Below, piece after piece: positions 1 to 7,714 of a DNA stretch of 22,432 nt. Position numbers and translations under genes: made by a program. Within the stretch, counting starts at the first letter, position 1, and each line of letters opens with the position of its first letter. The notes under the pieces were generated by a model, which saw only the letters and a program-made list of their open reading frames with translations, was not told the origin of the DNA and did not search any database. The stretch is from positions 1 through 22,432 of the IMG/VR virus record IMGVR_UViG_3300048837_002016. The stretch is one strand, 5' to 3'. Source of the stretch: a virus.

Positions 1-89
1 AGATTCCACTCGATTTGCTCGATACCGAAGAAGGTGCTCGCGAGGTCGAGACCATTCTTGGCCGCATAGCCCATGGGATCGCGGCCTGA
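1..89 (+). CDS. Antitoxin, Xre/MbcA/ParS-type C-terminus (partial)
   Basis: Only the last 28 codons are in the window, read from base 3 to the TGA at 87-89. The visible peptide ends in ILGRIAHGIAA, preceded by PLDLLDTEEGAREVE. In the Xre/MbcA/ParS (DUF2384) antitoxin family the toxin-binding C-terminal domain characteristically ends with a P..LL.T..G...V...L.RI.HG pattern, so the match is good. The stop codon overlaps the start of the RES-domain toxin (TGATG), the standard order and coupling of this type II toxin-antitoxin class. Such antitoxins block the toxin and usually repress their own promoter. The DNA-binding half and promoter lie before base 1. Confidence 0.85.
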   Translation, partial: IPLDLLDTEEGAREVETILGRIAHGIAA

Positions 90-514
90 TGCGTTTGTGG
101 CGATTGGCCCGCGAGGCCCATTCCGCCTTGGACGGCGAAGGTGCCCGCATGTTCGGGGGACGCTGGAATTCACCGGGACGTCCCGTTGTGTATTGTGCCG
201 GATCGGCCGCTCTGGCCGTTCTTGAGGTTCGCGTCCATCTGGACTTGCCTCTCGACCTACTGCCCGAGGATTACCGGCTCGTCGCGATTGAGACCGGTGA
301 TGTGGGATACGAAGACGCGCAGCCCCAAGCTACGGAAACCGCCAGGGCCTTTGGCGACAAGTGGCTTGCATCGGGAAGAAGCGCGATTCTACGGGTGCCG
401 TCCGTCATCGTGCCCGAGGAGTGGAACGTCCTGATCAATCCACTTCATCCCCATGCTCAGCACATTCAGGTCGAATCGCAACGGCCCTTCGTCTTCGATT
501 CGCGATTGTTCTGA
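89..514 (+). CDS. RES-domain toxin (NAD+-degrading type II toxin)
   Basis: This 141-residue protein matches a full-length RES toxin. RES toxins (for example MbcT and ParT) modify or degrade NAD+ or ADP-ribosylate targets and stop growth when the antitoxin is lost. The family's conserved blocks are present: an early Arg, then MFGGRWNSPGRPVVY at residues 21-35, a Glu in AVLEVRVH near residue 46, and the Ser-containing SAILRVPSVIVPEEWNVLINP block near residues 97-117. The ATG overlaps the antitoxin stop, which fixes the start and indicates translational coupling. No catalytic block looks broken, so the toxin is probably functional. The gene converges on the phage head operon with only six bases between the two stop codons, so it may be a phage-carried stability or defence gene or a host gene at a prophage junction. 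Confidence 0.88.
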   Translation: MRLWRLAREAHSALDGEGARMFGGRWNSPGRPVVYCAGSAALAVLEVRVHLDLPLDLLPEDYRLVAIETGDVGYEDAQPQATETARAFGDKWLASGRSAILRVPSVIVPEEWNVLINPLHPHAQHIQVESQRPFVFDSRLF

Positions 515-520
515 TCGGCG

Positions 521-1156
521 TTACCGCCAGTGCCTGACGATCAGCTCCGGCAGCGCCGAAGCCCACCGCTCGGCGGCGCCGTCCACGTCGATGCGTTTCT
601 TCAAACTGACCTGCGGCACCAGGATGAACATCACCACTGTGGTCATCCCGCGCCCGGTGCGCTGCGCCGAGGCACTGCCCTTGGCGAAGCCGCCCCGTTT
701 TCCGGTGCGTGCCCGCATGTTATCCGCCACCAGCAGCGATGGCGCACCCCGGCGGTAAATGAAGCGCAGCCGGGCACCGTGCATCTGCTCCCATAGGCCG
801 GGCGTCATGCGCTTGGCCCGCGGTCCGGCCCCGGCCGCGGGTGTGGGGATCGCCAGCCAGAAACCATGCCTGGATTTGATCACCGCACCCTGGTCGAAGG
901 CCCGGATGATGGTGGGAGTCCTGGTGAAGACGAAGCCTGCCGCCTTGATGCTTTTCCGGCCCTTGGGATAAAGCTCGGCTCGCCATGTGTTGGCGAGGCG
1001 CTGGCCCATGCCCGCCTCGGTGACCTGATGGCGGAGATCCGCCTTCAAACCGTCAGCGGCCTGCCGCATTCCGGCAGTGACGGCATCCTCGGCGGCCTTG
1101 ACCTCCTCGGCCATGATCTTGCGCAGATCGCCGGATATGGCCGCCGCCAGTTTCAT
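521..1156 (-). CDS. DUF6441-type phage head/tail-completion protein
   Basis: A 211-residue protein starting MKLAAAISGDLRKIM, which I recognise as the DUF6441 family of phage proteins. In this phage group it usually follows the head-tail joining protein and precedes the tail tube genes, so a neck or tail-completion role is likely but inferred from position. The N-terminal 50 residues look helical, with an amphipathic Lys/Ala-rich pattern; the middle holds basic, aromatic segments (TRTPTIIRAFDQGAVI, FWLAIPTP). The ATG overlaps the stop of the upstream gene (ATGA at 1153-1156). It is the last phage structural gene here: its stop is six bases from the convergent RES toxin stop, and the tail genes expected next are absent. 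Confidence 0.72.
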   Translation of the reverse strand: MKLAAAISGDLRKIMAEEVKAAEDAVTAGMRQAADGLKADLRHQVTEAGMGQRLANTWRAELYPKGRKSIKAAGFVFTRTPTIIRAFDQGAVIKSRHGFWLAIPTPAAGAGPRAKRMTPGLWEQMHGARLRFIYRRGAPSLLVADNMRARTGKRGGFAKGSASAQRTGRGMTTVVMFILVPQVSLKKRIDVDGAAERWASALPELIVRHWR

Positions 1157-1449
1157 GCCGGTCTCGTGTTCAAGGTCCAGACCAACCGCTCGGCATCCAG
1201 GCGGGGTTCGCCCTGGACGACGAAGCTGTCGCCGTCATGGATGATGATGTCCCCGGCCTGGGGTGTCGGGACGTCCCGCCGCCGGATCTCGAAAACCGCC
1301 GTGCTGGTCTGCACGGTGATGTCCGAGAATTCGATGTCGCGGTCGGGCCGCCGCACCAGGGCGCGCACGGGGTTGCCCTGGTAGCTGACGGTGACGGTCA
1401 TGTTCGGGTCGGCGAACAGGTCGTCCAAGGCGTCGGCGAACGCGGTCAT
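1153..1449 (-). CDS. Head-tail joining protein (gpFII-like)
   Basis: A 98-residue protein beginning MTAFADALDDLFADPNMTV. Its size, its place directly after the major capsid gene, and a C-terminus rich in short beta strands (DIIIHDGDSFVVQGEP, then LVWTLN) fit the small head-tail joining proteins that bind the connector after DNA packaging. The open frame extends upstream across the capsid gene to 2610, but that extension is Pro/Arg/His-rich shadow sequence. The start at 1449 is chosen because its ATG overlaps the capsid stop codon as TGATG. The stop overlaps the DUF6441 start (ATGA), so the three genes are translationally linked. Assignment to the FII family rests mainly on position and length. 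Confidence 0.72.
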   Translation of the reverse strand: MTAFADALDDLFADPNMTVTVSYQGNPVRALVRRPDRDIEFSDITVQTSTAVFEIRRRDVPTPQAGDIIIHDGDSFVVQGEPRLDAERLVWTLNTRPA

Positions 1450-2471
1450 CAGTTGCCCGAGAACAACCGCACCGCCAGGCGAGGCCGCTTGTTCACCGGC
1501 AGGATGGACGCCTCGGTCTTGACGTCGATGGCGCTGCCGTCCATGCGGGCAAGCTGGCGGGCATACATGGGCACGCCCAGGGTGTTGACCGTCTCGATCA
1601 GGTTGGCCGGGGCGCCGTAGGTGACGAAGGTGTCCATGGTGCCGAGCGGAAAGGCGATGCCCTCGCCGGCCGGGATCAGGGTCTCGGTGGCACCGGTCGA
1701 GAGGGTGACGGTGGCGTTGTATTCCTCGAATACGATGCCGGCGAAGGGGAAGCGGCGACGCACATCTTCCCTGAGCGGCTGGGCGCCGGCCGACGAGAAG
1801 AACTGGTAGGCCGTCTCGACCTTGGCATGGCTGATCAGCTTGTCGAAGAACTCGGGGGAGACCAGGGCCAGCATGCCGGTCATGGTCTCGCCCTTGAGTT
1901 CGGTCTCCACCTTGCGCAACACGTCGCGGATCTTGCCCTGGACGTTGGTGGCGGCGGTGCCCAGCGCGAAATCCACCTGCTGGCGATTGAGTCCGAACTC
2001 GGCGAAGTAGTCGTAGAGGGTGGCGCCGGCACCGTCGCGGACGATGCCCTTGAGCGCGTTGACCTCCATGAACTCCCGCGTCTGGGCGTGCTTCGAGCGC
2101 ATGCGGGTCAGCTTGCGCTCCATGACGGTGGCCAGCGGATCGGCGGCGTCGGCGACGCCGAAGCCGCGCACGCCCTGGACGTCCTGGGGGGTGATGGAAT
2201 CGTCGTGCGGGATCCATGGCACCGTGAACGAGCGCATGGCGCGGCTGTCGCGGTTGGCGACGGTGGCCGGGCCGCCCAGCGGCACGGTGGGCAGCAGGTT
2301 GAGGACGCCTTCGGCCTGCTCGATGATCACCGAGCGCTGGGTGACGCCCTCGAAGCGGAACAGCCCCATCTGGCCCAGCCGGGTGTAGAGGTTGGGCAGA
2401 ATGTTGATGGCTTGGGTCATTTCGGCGAGCGAATAGCCGCCCGCGTCGAAGGGATTGAGAATCTCGACCAT
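1449..2471 (-). CDS. Major capsid protein, lambda gpE family
   Basis: A 340-residue protein of the usual length for gpE-family major capsid proteins, which form the HK97-fold icosahedral shell. Family-like features include the N-terminal stretch NLYTRLGQMGLF, VIIEQAEGVLNLLPTVPLG (about residues 48-66), the basic E-loop-like stretch RSFTVPWIPHDDSITPQDVQGVRG, and a C-terminal domain with FDKLISH and GEGIAFPLGT. A ribosome binding site GGAG sits eight bases before the ATG. The gene lies between the decoration protein and the head-tail joining protein, as in lambda. No frameshift or missing segment is visible. Confidence 0.92.
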   Translation of the reverse strand: MVEILNPFDAGGYSLAEMTQAINILPNLYTRLGQMGLFRFEGVTQRSVIIEQAEGVLNLLPTVPLGGPATVANRDSRAMRSFTVPWIPHDDSITPQDVQGVRGFGVADAADPLATVMERKLTRMRSKHAQTREFMEVNALKGIVRDGAGATLYDYFAEFGLNRQQVDFALGTAATNVQGKIRDVLRKVETELKGETMTGMLALVSPEFFDKLISHAKVETAYQFFSSAGAQPLREDVRRRFPFAGIVFEEYNATVTLSTGATETLIPAGEGIAFPLGTMDTFVTYGAPANLIETVNTLGVPMYARQLARMDGSAIDVKTEASILPVNKRPRLAVRLFSGN

Positions 2472-2485
2472 GAAAGGGACTCCGA

Positions 2486-2875
2486 TCAGACGGTGGTGCG
2501 GGCGACGAGGCCGGCGGCGGCAAGCTGGGTGATCTTGGCGGCCCGTTCGACGGGCTGATCAACCGAGGCATCGAACACCAGAACGCCATCGGCCAGGATG
2601 ACCGGGCCACGGGCCGCGATCAGGCCGGTGACGGCACCATCGGTGGCATCCACCGCGTCCAACAGCACGGCGATGGCGGTTTCGGCGCCTTCATCCCCGA
2701 CCACCTCGGCGGCAGGCGACAGGCGGTATTCTCCGCTGGCGGCGACCTTGCCGAGCACGGAGCCGAGCGGGTAGTTGGTGCCGGCCTTCAGCGTCACGGT
2801 CTCGCGGCCATAGCTGGGGTTGCACTCGAATTTCAGCAGGTCGCCCAGGGTGGGCGATGCGGTCAACGTCGGCAT
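2486..2875 (-). CDS. Head decoration protein, lambda gpD family
   Basis: A 129-residue small beta-rich protein between the head protease and the major capsid gene, exactly the slot of lambda gpD, whose trimers clamp the expanded capsid shell. Family-like features are the N-terminal YGRETVTLKAGTNYPLGSVLG, the central TAIAVLLDAVDATDG, the segment RGPVILADGVLVFD, and a C-terminus ending KITQLAAAGLVAR. AAGGA lies nine bases before the ATG and overlaps the stop codon of the upstream protease gene, so the two are probably translated in sequence. Decoration proteins are not required in every phage, but presence here with an intact reading frame argues that the head module was recently functional. 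Confidence 0.88.
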   Translation of the reverse strand: MPTLTASPTLGDLLKFECNPSYGRETVTLKAGTNYPLGSVLGKVAASGEYRLSPAAEVVGDEGAETAIAVLLDAVDATDGAVTGLIAARGPVILADGVLVFDASVDQPVERAAKITQLAAAGLVARTTV

Positions 2876-2887
2876 GGCGGCGGTTCC

Positions 2888-3223
2888 TTACTTGCGGGAG
2901 GCGGCTTCGCGGGCGCGCCGGACGATGGGGCTTTCGGCCTCGGTCTTGGGGGCTGCGACCGGTGGAGCGGCGGCCACCACGTCGGTGGCGTCGGAACGCT
3001 CGGCCAACTGATCCAGAACCGTGCGGCGCAGTGCCTCGGGACGGATACCCTTGGCCATGGCCTCGGCGGGGTCGATGGCCACACCCAGGCGGGCAGCCTG
3101 GGCGGCGATGGCGCTGATCTCGGAATATTCGGCCCGCAGGCGCTGCTCCAGATCAGCGTTGGCCTGGGCGGGCGGCTGAGGCACGGCAGCGATCACGGGG
3201 ACTTCCCCCTGGGATTCGGACAT
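2888..3223 (-). CDS. Nested scaffold protein (Nu3-like), in-frame internal start
   Basis: An internal ATG at codon 292 of the protease gene is preceded by AAAGGA with a seven-base spacer, one of the better ribosome binding sites in the head operon. Translation from it gives 111 residues beginning MSESQGEVPVIA, with a Pro/Ala linker, a charged helical stretch (DLEQRLRAEYSEISAIAAQA) and a Lys/Arg-rich tail ending AREAASRK. In lambda, gpC and the scaffold Nu3 share a C-terminus in this arrangement, and Nu3 is needed to nucleate prohead assembly. The site and sequence character are seen directly; separate expression is inferred by analogy. Confidence 0.72.
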   Translation of the reverse strand: MSESQGEVPVIAAVPQPPAQANADLEQRLRAEYSEISAIAAQAARLGVAIDPAEAMAKGIRPEALRRTVLDQLAERSDATDVVAAAPPVAAPKTEAESPIVRRAREAASRK

Positions 3224-4096
3224 TGGGACTTCCTTTCGGGCTGCGATGGAGCGGGAAATTGTGGGACGGGCCAGCACGGCCCCGAGATCGGCCAGGGCGA
3301 CGCGCAGGGTGCCGACCTTGTCGGCCAGACCGGCGGCCACCGCCTGGTCGCCCCGATAGACCGCTGCTTCTGTGGCACGAATGGCCTCGGGAGACAGCCG
3401 CCGCCGCTCGGCCACCAGGGCTGTGAATTTCCCGTACAGGGCGTCCACGTCGGCCTGGAGCGTGGCGCGGGCGGAATCCGACAGCGGCTGATGCGGGTTG
3501 CCATCGACCTTCGCCGCCCCCGCGTGGACGAAGGTCCAGGCCAGACCGGCCTGGGCGTCGGCCCCGGATTCGTCGCGGTGGACCGCCACCACACCGATGG
3601 AGCCCACCTCGCCGGTCTGGGTGACGTAGAGGCGGTCGGCGGTACAGGCTATGGCATAGGCCGCCGACAGCGCCGCCTCGTCGGCCACCGCCCAGATCGG
3701 CTTGCCGCACTGGCTGCGGATGGCCTGGATATGGTCGACCAGATCGAACAGGCCGCCGACCTCGCCGCCGGAGGAATCCACGTCCAGCAGGATGGCGCGG
3801 ATGCCGGGATCGGTGGCCGCCGCCTCGATGGTTTCGGCGATATCGGAATAGGCGGTCAGGCCGCTGGCGGCACCGAGATAGCCAGAGCGGGCCACCAGGG
3901 TGCCGATCACCGGCACGATGGCGATGCCGTCGGCAGTGACCACCGCATCGCCGGTCGAAGCTGCGTCACCGTCGAATGAAATGGGCTGCCCGGCCAGCCG
4001 AGGGCCAAGGGCACCCAGGATGACGTCCAGCTTGGAACGGGCAACCAGCAGCGGCGTCCCGTAGAGTCGGGCCGCGAGATGGGGCAGATCGTGCAT
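2888..4096 (-). CDS. S49-family head maturation protease (lambda gpC-like)
   Basis: A 402-residue protein of the SppA/ClpP-fold S49 family that cleaves scaffold and portal or capsid parts during prohead maturation. The oxyanion region ILLDVDSSGGEVGG is at residues 102-115. The predicted nucleophile is Ser144 in AALSAAYAIA, and the predicted general base is Lys196 in GAAKVDGNPHQP, the spacing expected for a Ser/Lys dyad. GSIGVV follows at 165-170. The region after about residue 285 is low in structure and becomes a charged helical tail, which is the scaffold domain (see the nested gene). The ATG is preceded by AAGGA overlapping the portal stop codon. Gene order portal, protease, decoration, capsid matches lambda. 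Confidence 0.9.
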   Translation of the reverse strand: MHDLPHLAARLYGTPLLVARSKLDVILGALGPRLAGQPISFDGDAASTGDAVVTADGIAIVPVIGTLVARSGYLGAASGLTAYSDIAETIEAAATDPGIRAILLDVDSSGGEVGGLFDLVDHIQAIRSQCGKPIWAVADEAALSAAYAIACTADRLYVTQTGEVGSIGVVAVHRDESGADAQAGLAWTFVHAGAAKVDGNPHQPLSDSARATLQADVDALYGKFTALVAERRRLSPEAIRATEAAVYRGDQAVAAGLADKVGTLRVALADLGAVLARPTISRSIAARKEVPMSESQGEVPVIAAVPQPPAQANADLEQRLRAEYSEISAIAAQAARLGVAIDPAEAMAKGIRPEALRRTVLDQLAERSDATDVVAAAPPVAAPKTEAESPIVRRAREAASRK

Positions 4097-4104
4097 GTCG
4101 GTCC

Positions 4105-5529
4105 TTACGGGGTCGGTGGGGGCAGCAAGAGCGGCGACGGATCGGAACCGAAGGTCAGCCCCAGCCGCTGTTCGCGTTCCCGGTCGGCAGCGATCTCGGC
4201 ATCCACCTGTTCGGCGTCATATCCACGCTCGGCCAGCGCCTGGGTGCGGCTTTTCAGGCCGGCACCGATCTGCTCGATCTCGGCCTTGGTGTCCTTCAGC
4301 GGATCGACCCAGTCCCATTTGGGCGGCAGCCAGGAGCAGGCGATGAAGGTGGAGCGGTTGCGTTCATAGCCGGGGATGTCGAGCGCCCCGGACAGCACGG
4401 CCACGTCCATCCAGCGTTGCCAGACCACGCGGCACATCTGGTGGACCATCACCGAGTGCTGCCAGGCTTCGACCCGGCGGCGGAACTCCAGCAGCGCCAT
4501 GCGCGAGTTGGAGTAATTGGCCTTCAGCATGTCATTGCTGAGGTAGGCGTAGGGCACCCCGGTAGCGGCGGAGATCTGCAACAGGGTGCGGTACTCGAAC
4601 GGCTCATAGGAGCCACCGACATCGGCGGGGGCCGAGGTCTGGATCTGTTCGCCCGGCTCCAGCGGCACCACCTGGCCGGGCTGGACATCGACGATGCGGT
4701 CGCCGGAGCCGTCGTCCACCACGTCGATCACGTCGGCGGGGGCCGGAGAGGTCACGAACATGGCGTACATGGCCGCGATCTTCTTGCGCTCCAGTTCGGC
4801 GTCGTCGTACTGGTCGAGCAGGAACAGCTTCACTACCGCCGGGGCCAGCCGGGAGACGCCGCGCAGTTGGCCGGATTCCACCGGGTCGATGACGTGGATG
4901 ATCTCGGACGCCGGCACCCGCACCGTTTCACCGGCCAGACCGGGATCGGTGAGATCACCGGGGTGGCGGCGCAGGAAATGGTAGGCCACCCGCCGGCCGA
5001 TGCGGTCGAACTCGATGCCCTGGCGGATGACGTTGCCGCTGCTCAGGGTCTCCGTCCTGGTCAGCGGCAGCATTTCCGACGGCAGCATCTGCAATTGCAA
5101 CGGCACCGACAGCCCGTCCTCTGGGCGACGGGGACGCAGGCGGAAGAACACTTCGCCCGCGATGAACACCTCCCGGGCGGCACGGCGCTGCTGGCCGTAG
5201 AAATCAGTCAGGCCCTCGGCATCGGACTCGTCGGTCCAGGCCAGCCAGAGCTGCTGCACCAAGGCTTTCAGATCCTTGTCGGCGATCAGCGAGGACGGCT
5301 TGATGCCGGTGCCTACCGCGTTGCCGGTCCAGCTTTCGGCGGCATTGAGGGCATAGCCGTTATTGCGGACCAGATAGCGGGCGCGGGCGGTGATATCGGA
5401 GCCGGCGGCGGCGATCAGGGTGTTGACATGGGCGCGGCTGGGCTGGAAGCCCTTGAGCCGGCGGCTGCCCTGGGCGGCCTCGAAGCCGCCGATCAGGGCG
5501 CCGATCCGCCTGCGCAGTCCCGACAGCAT
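4105..5529 (-). CDS. Portal protein, lambda gpB family
   Basis: A 474-residue portal protein, which forms the dodecameric DNA channel at one capsid vertex and anchors the terminase. Family-like segments are the start MLSGLRRRIGALIGGFEAA, ARYLVRNNGYALNAAESWTGNAVGTG near residues 42-67, FIAGEVFFRLR, IIHVIDPVESGQLRGVSRLAP, and YAYLSNDMLKANYSNSRMALLEFRRRVE. The C-terminus WVDPLKDTKAEIEQIGAGL is typical. The open frame continues upstream to 5889 over gpW and terminase DNA, but this N-terminal part is shadow sequence. The ATG at 5529 has AAGGG nine bases upstream; a GTG two codons earlier (5535) is an alternative. The C-terminus ends in a Pro-rich tail, LLLPPPTP. Confidence 0.93.
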   Translation of the reverse strand: MLSGLRRRIGALIGGFEAAQGSRRLKGFQPSRAHVNTLIAAAGSDITARARYLVRNNGYALNAAESWTGNAVGTGIKPSSLIADKDLKALVQQLWLAWTDESDAEGLTDFYGQQRRAAREVFIAGEVFFRLRPRRPEDGLSVPLQLQMLPSEMLPLTRTETLSSGNVIRQGIEFDRIGRRVAYHFLRRHPGDLTDPGLAGETVRVPASEIIHVIDPVESGQLRGVSRLAPAVVKLFLLDQYDDAELERKKIAAMYAMFVTSPAPADVIDVVDDGSGDRIVDVQPGQVVPLEPGEQIQTSAPADVGGSYEPFEYRTLLQISAATGVPYAYLSNDMLKANYSNSRMALLEFRRRVEAWQHSVMVHQMCRVVWQRWMDVAVLSGALDIPGYERNRSTFIACSWLPPKWDWVDPLKDTKAEIEQIGAGLKSRTQALAERGYDAEQVDAEIAADREREQRLGLTFGSDPSPLLLPPPTP

Positions 5530-5531
5530 GG

Positions 5532-5741
5532 TCACAGACCCTTGGTGGCGACAGCCAGGATGCGCCGACGGGGCTTCCTGCCCTCGGCCTGGGCGATGCG
5601 GCGGTCGAGGTCGGCCAGCACATGGTTGGCCTGGGTCAGGTCGTACTGGACGGTGCGGTCGCCAACGGTGACGCGGGCGACCAGGGAATTGCGCCGCGCC
5701 AGCACCCGCTCGCGCTCGGCCTTCATTTCGTCGAGGGTCAT
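5532..5741 (-). CDS. gpW-like head-completion protein
   Basis: A 69-residue protein between terminase and portal. This is the place of lambda gpW (68 residues), which caps the portal after packaging so that the tail connector can bind. Like gpW it has two helical halves separated by a short beta-type segment (VTVGDRTVQYDL) and ends with a basic stretch, RKPRRRILAVATKGL. The helices carry many Arg/Glu pairs (DEMKAERERVLARRN and ADLDRRIAQAE). It starts two bases after the terminase stop codon and ends two bases before the portal start, so the three are one translational unit. Primary sequence identity to lambda W is low; the call rests on size, secondary-structure pattern and position. Confidence 0.75.
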   Translation of the reverse strand: MTLDEMKAERERVLARRNSLVARVTVGDRTVQYDLTQANHVLADLDRRIAQAEGRKPRRRILAVATKGL

Positions 5742-5743
5742 GA

Positions 5744-7714
5744 TCAGTGCATCCCGCTGAACTTGATGATCCGCCGTGGGCGGCGGGCGATCCGGCGCAC
5801 CTGCCCGGCTTCGGGGTCACTGGTGCTGGCAACACCGGCCAGTTGCCCTTCCAGATCGCGCCATTTGGCCTCCGACCAGCGGTCGGCACCGGCGATCCAG
5901 GCAGCGGCGCGGGCGTAGACCCGGCAATCCAGCGCCTCGTTGCGCTCGCGCAGCTTTTGCCATTCCAGCTTGGAGAAGCCGCGGCGGTTTTTGACCGTCA
6001 CCAACTGCTCGGCGACGAACTGCTTGCACCACTCGGACTCCGCCCACGATGGCAGATGCACCGTTCCGGCCGGGAAACGGACCCCTTCGGCCAGTTCCTC
6101 GTCGGTGGGCCGCTCCAGCCGCAGGAAGCGGTAGGTCTCCGACTTGAAGGTGGACACCGCCACCGTCCAGAGGCGGGCACCACGGCGCACCTTCTTGCCG
6201 CCCTCGGTGGCATCGACCAGGGTGGGGCCGGAGACCGGGCTGGCGCGGTTGAAACCCTCGACGCCCTTAATCGGTGACACCTGGCCGACGCCCATCTTGC
6301 GGCCCCAGGTATAGACCGCCGAGGATTCGTAACCGCTGTCGATGGCGAGGCGAGCGATCTTGAGGGCCGCGCCGCTGGCATGGGTCCAGGTTTGCCCCAG
6401 CACCCGCTCCAGCGCCGCCCAGGTTTCGGCGTGTTCCGGCCCGCCGTCGATGACGATGTGATCGACCAGCCAGCTTTCCAGGTTGCGGCCCCAGGCCCAG
6501 ACGTCGATCTCGACCCGGTCCTTCTGGACGTCGGCCCCCGCGGTGAGGAACAGCCCGCCCGCCGGGACGATGCCGTTGGCCCAAGTTTCGCGGCGGTCGT
6601 AGAGCCGCTGCCAATCGGGCGCCTCGCCGGATTCGACCCAGGTTTCGCCCAGCACGGTGTTGCGGAACACCCTGAGCGCATCGTCGGAACCCTGCGCCGC
6701 TTCCCACAGGCGGGCGATGCTCTCCCACGACTGCCAGCCCGGCGGCGAATAGAGCGCCGAGATGTGGAAGCCGACGGTCCCGGGATCCTCGGCCACCGCC
6801 GTGGCCCGCCAAACGCCTTCCGCCAGCATTCCCGCCTTGGCCGATTCGCTGATCGGCTGGTCGCAGGACTCGCATCGGTAATGGACAGAGGCCGGCTGGC
6901 CCTTGTCCCATTTCAGCCGCTCGAATTTCAGCCACTGCATTTCGCCGCAATGGGGGCACGGCACGAAGAACCGCCGCTGGTCGCTGGCCTCGAATTCCCG
7001 CTCGATGCGCGACAGCCCGCGAATGGTGGGCGTCGAGACCAGGAACGCCTTGGCGCGATGGGCGAAGGTGGCCATGCGGGCGCAGGCCAGTGCCACCGGA
7101 TCACCCTCCTCGTCGGCCGAGGCCGGATAGGCGTCCACCTCGTCGAGGAACAGGTAGCGCGCCGGCATGGAGCGCAGACCCACCGCGCTGTTGGCGCCGG
7201 TCATCACCAGGGTGCCGCCGGGGAAGTCCTTCGACAGCATGGTGTTGCCGGCGTCGCGCGACCGGGCCGGCTTGACCCGTTCCCGCAGGATGGGGCTTTC
7301 GTCGATCAGGGTGTCGATGCGCTGGCGCGAATTGCGCTTGGCCATCTCGACGGTGGGCTGCACCGCCAGGACCGGGCCGGGGGCATGGTGGATGATGAAG
7401 CCAAGGAAGTTGTTGCCGGCCTCGGTCGCCCCGACCTGGGCGCCCTTCATGAACACCACCCGTCGGCAGGGATGCGACGGCGACAGGCAGTCCATGATCT
7501 CGCGCAAATACGGCGTGCGATTGGTGCGATAGCGGCCCGGTTCGGCGGAGGCGCGGCTCGACAGCACCCGGTGCTGGTCTGCCCATTCCGACACGGTCAG
7601 CCGCGGATCGGGACGCATTCCGTCGGCCCAAGCCGACAGGATCAGCTCCGCGCCGTCGAACTCACCGGAAATCCGGTTTGATGTCGGCGAGTTCGGCGAG
7701 ATGAGCGCGGACAT
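5744..7714 (-). CDS. Terminase large subunit, GpA family
   Basis: A 656-residue packaging motor with an N-terminal ATPase and C-terminal nuclease, close to lambda gpA in length (641). The Walker A-like motif is KGAQVGATE at residues 90-98, the form with Lys displaced to the front that is typical of this family. Walker B is YLFLDEVD at 187-194. A zinc-binding pair CPHC (253-256) and CESC (281-284) follows the STPTIRG motif. The nuclease domain begins at TAGADVQKDRVEIDVWAWG (391-409), with Asp395 a probable metal ligand, and a second acidic site lies at AIDSGYE. The ATG has GGAAG just upstream and lies inside the end of terS, giving a 53-base overlap. All catalytic motifs look intact. Confidence 0.94.
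   Translation of the reverse strand: MSALISPNSPTSNRISGEFDGAELILSAWADGMRPDPRLTVSEWADQHRVLSSRASAEPGRYRTNRTPYLREIMDCLSPSHPCRRVVFMKGAQVGATEAGNNFLGFIIHHAPGPVLAVQPTVEMAKRNSRQRIDTLIDESPILRERVKPARSRDAGNTMLSKDFPGGTLVMTGANSAVGLRSMPARYLFLDEVDAYPASADEEGDPVALACARMATFAHRAKAFLVSTPTIRGLSRIEREFEASDQRRFFVPCPHCGEMQWLKFERLKWDKGQPASVHYRCESCDQPISESAKAGMLAEGVWRATAVAEDPGTVGFHISALYSPPGWQSWESIARLWEAAQGSDDALRVFRNTVLGETWVESGEAPDWQRLYDRRETWANGIVPAGGLFLTAGADVQKDRVEIDVWAWGRNLESWLVDHIVIDGGPEHAETWAALERVLGQTWTHASGAALKIARLAIDSGYESSAVYTWGRKMGVGQVSPIKGVEGFNRASPVSGPTLVDATEGGKKVRRGARLWTVAVSTFKSETYRFLRLERPTDEELAEGVRFPAGTVHLPSWAESEWCKQFVAEQLVTVKNRRGFSKLEWQKLRERNEALDCRVYARAAAWIAGADRWSEAKWRDLEGQLAGVASTSDPEAGQVRRIARRPRRIIKFSGMH

Noticed and set aside
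1450-2610. Upstream extension of the head-tail joining gene through the capsid gene
   Set aside because: The extension is Pro/Arg/His-rich and overlaps the major capsid gene completely; the ATG at 1449 has a stop-start overlap and gives the expected size.
4417-5760. Long plus-strand open frame opposite the portal gene, and similar long frames at 6380-7681, 16432-17685 and 18342-19664
   Set aside because: Each is antisense to a well-supported conserved gene. The products are His/Gly/Ala-rich with no family resemblance, as expected for antisense frames in GC-rich DNA.
5530-5889. N-terminal extension of the portal gene
   Set aside because: It overlaps gpW and the terminase end and is low complexity; the ATG at 5529 matches family N-termini.
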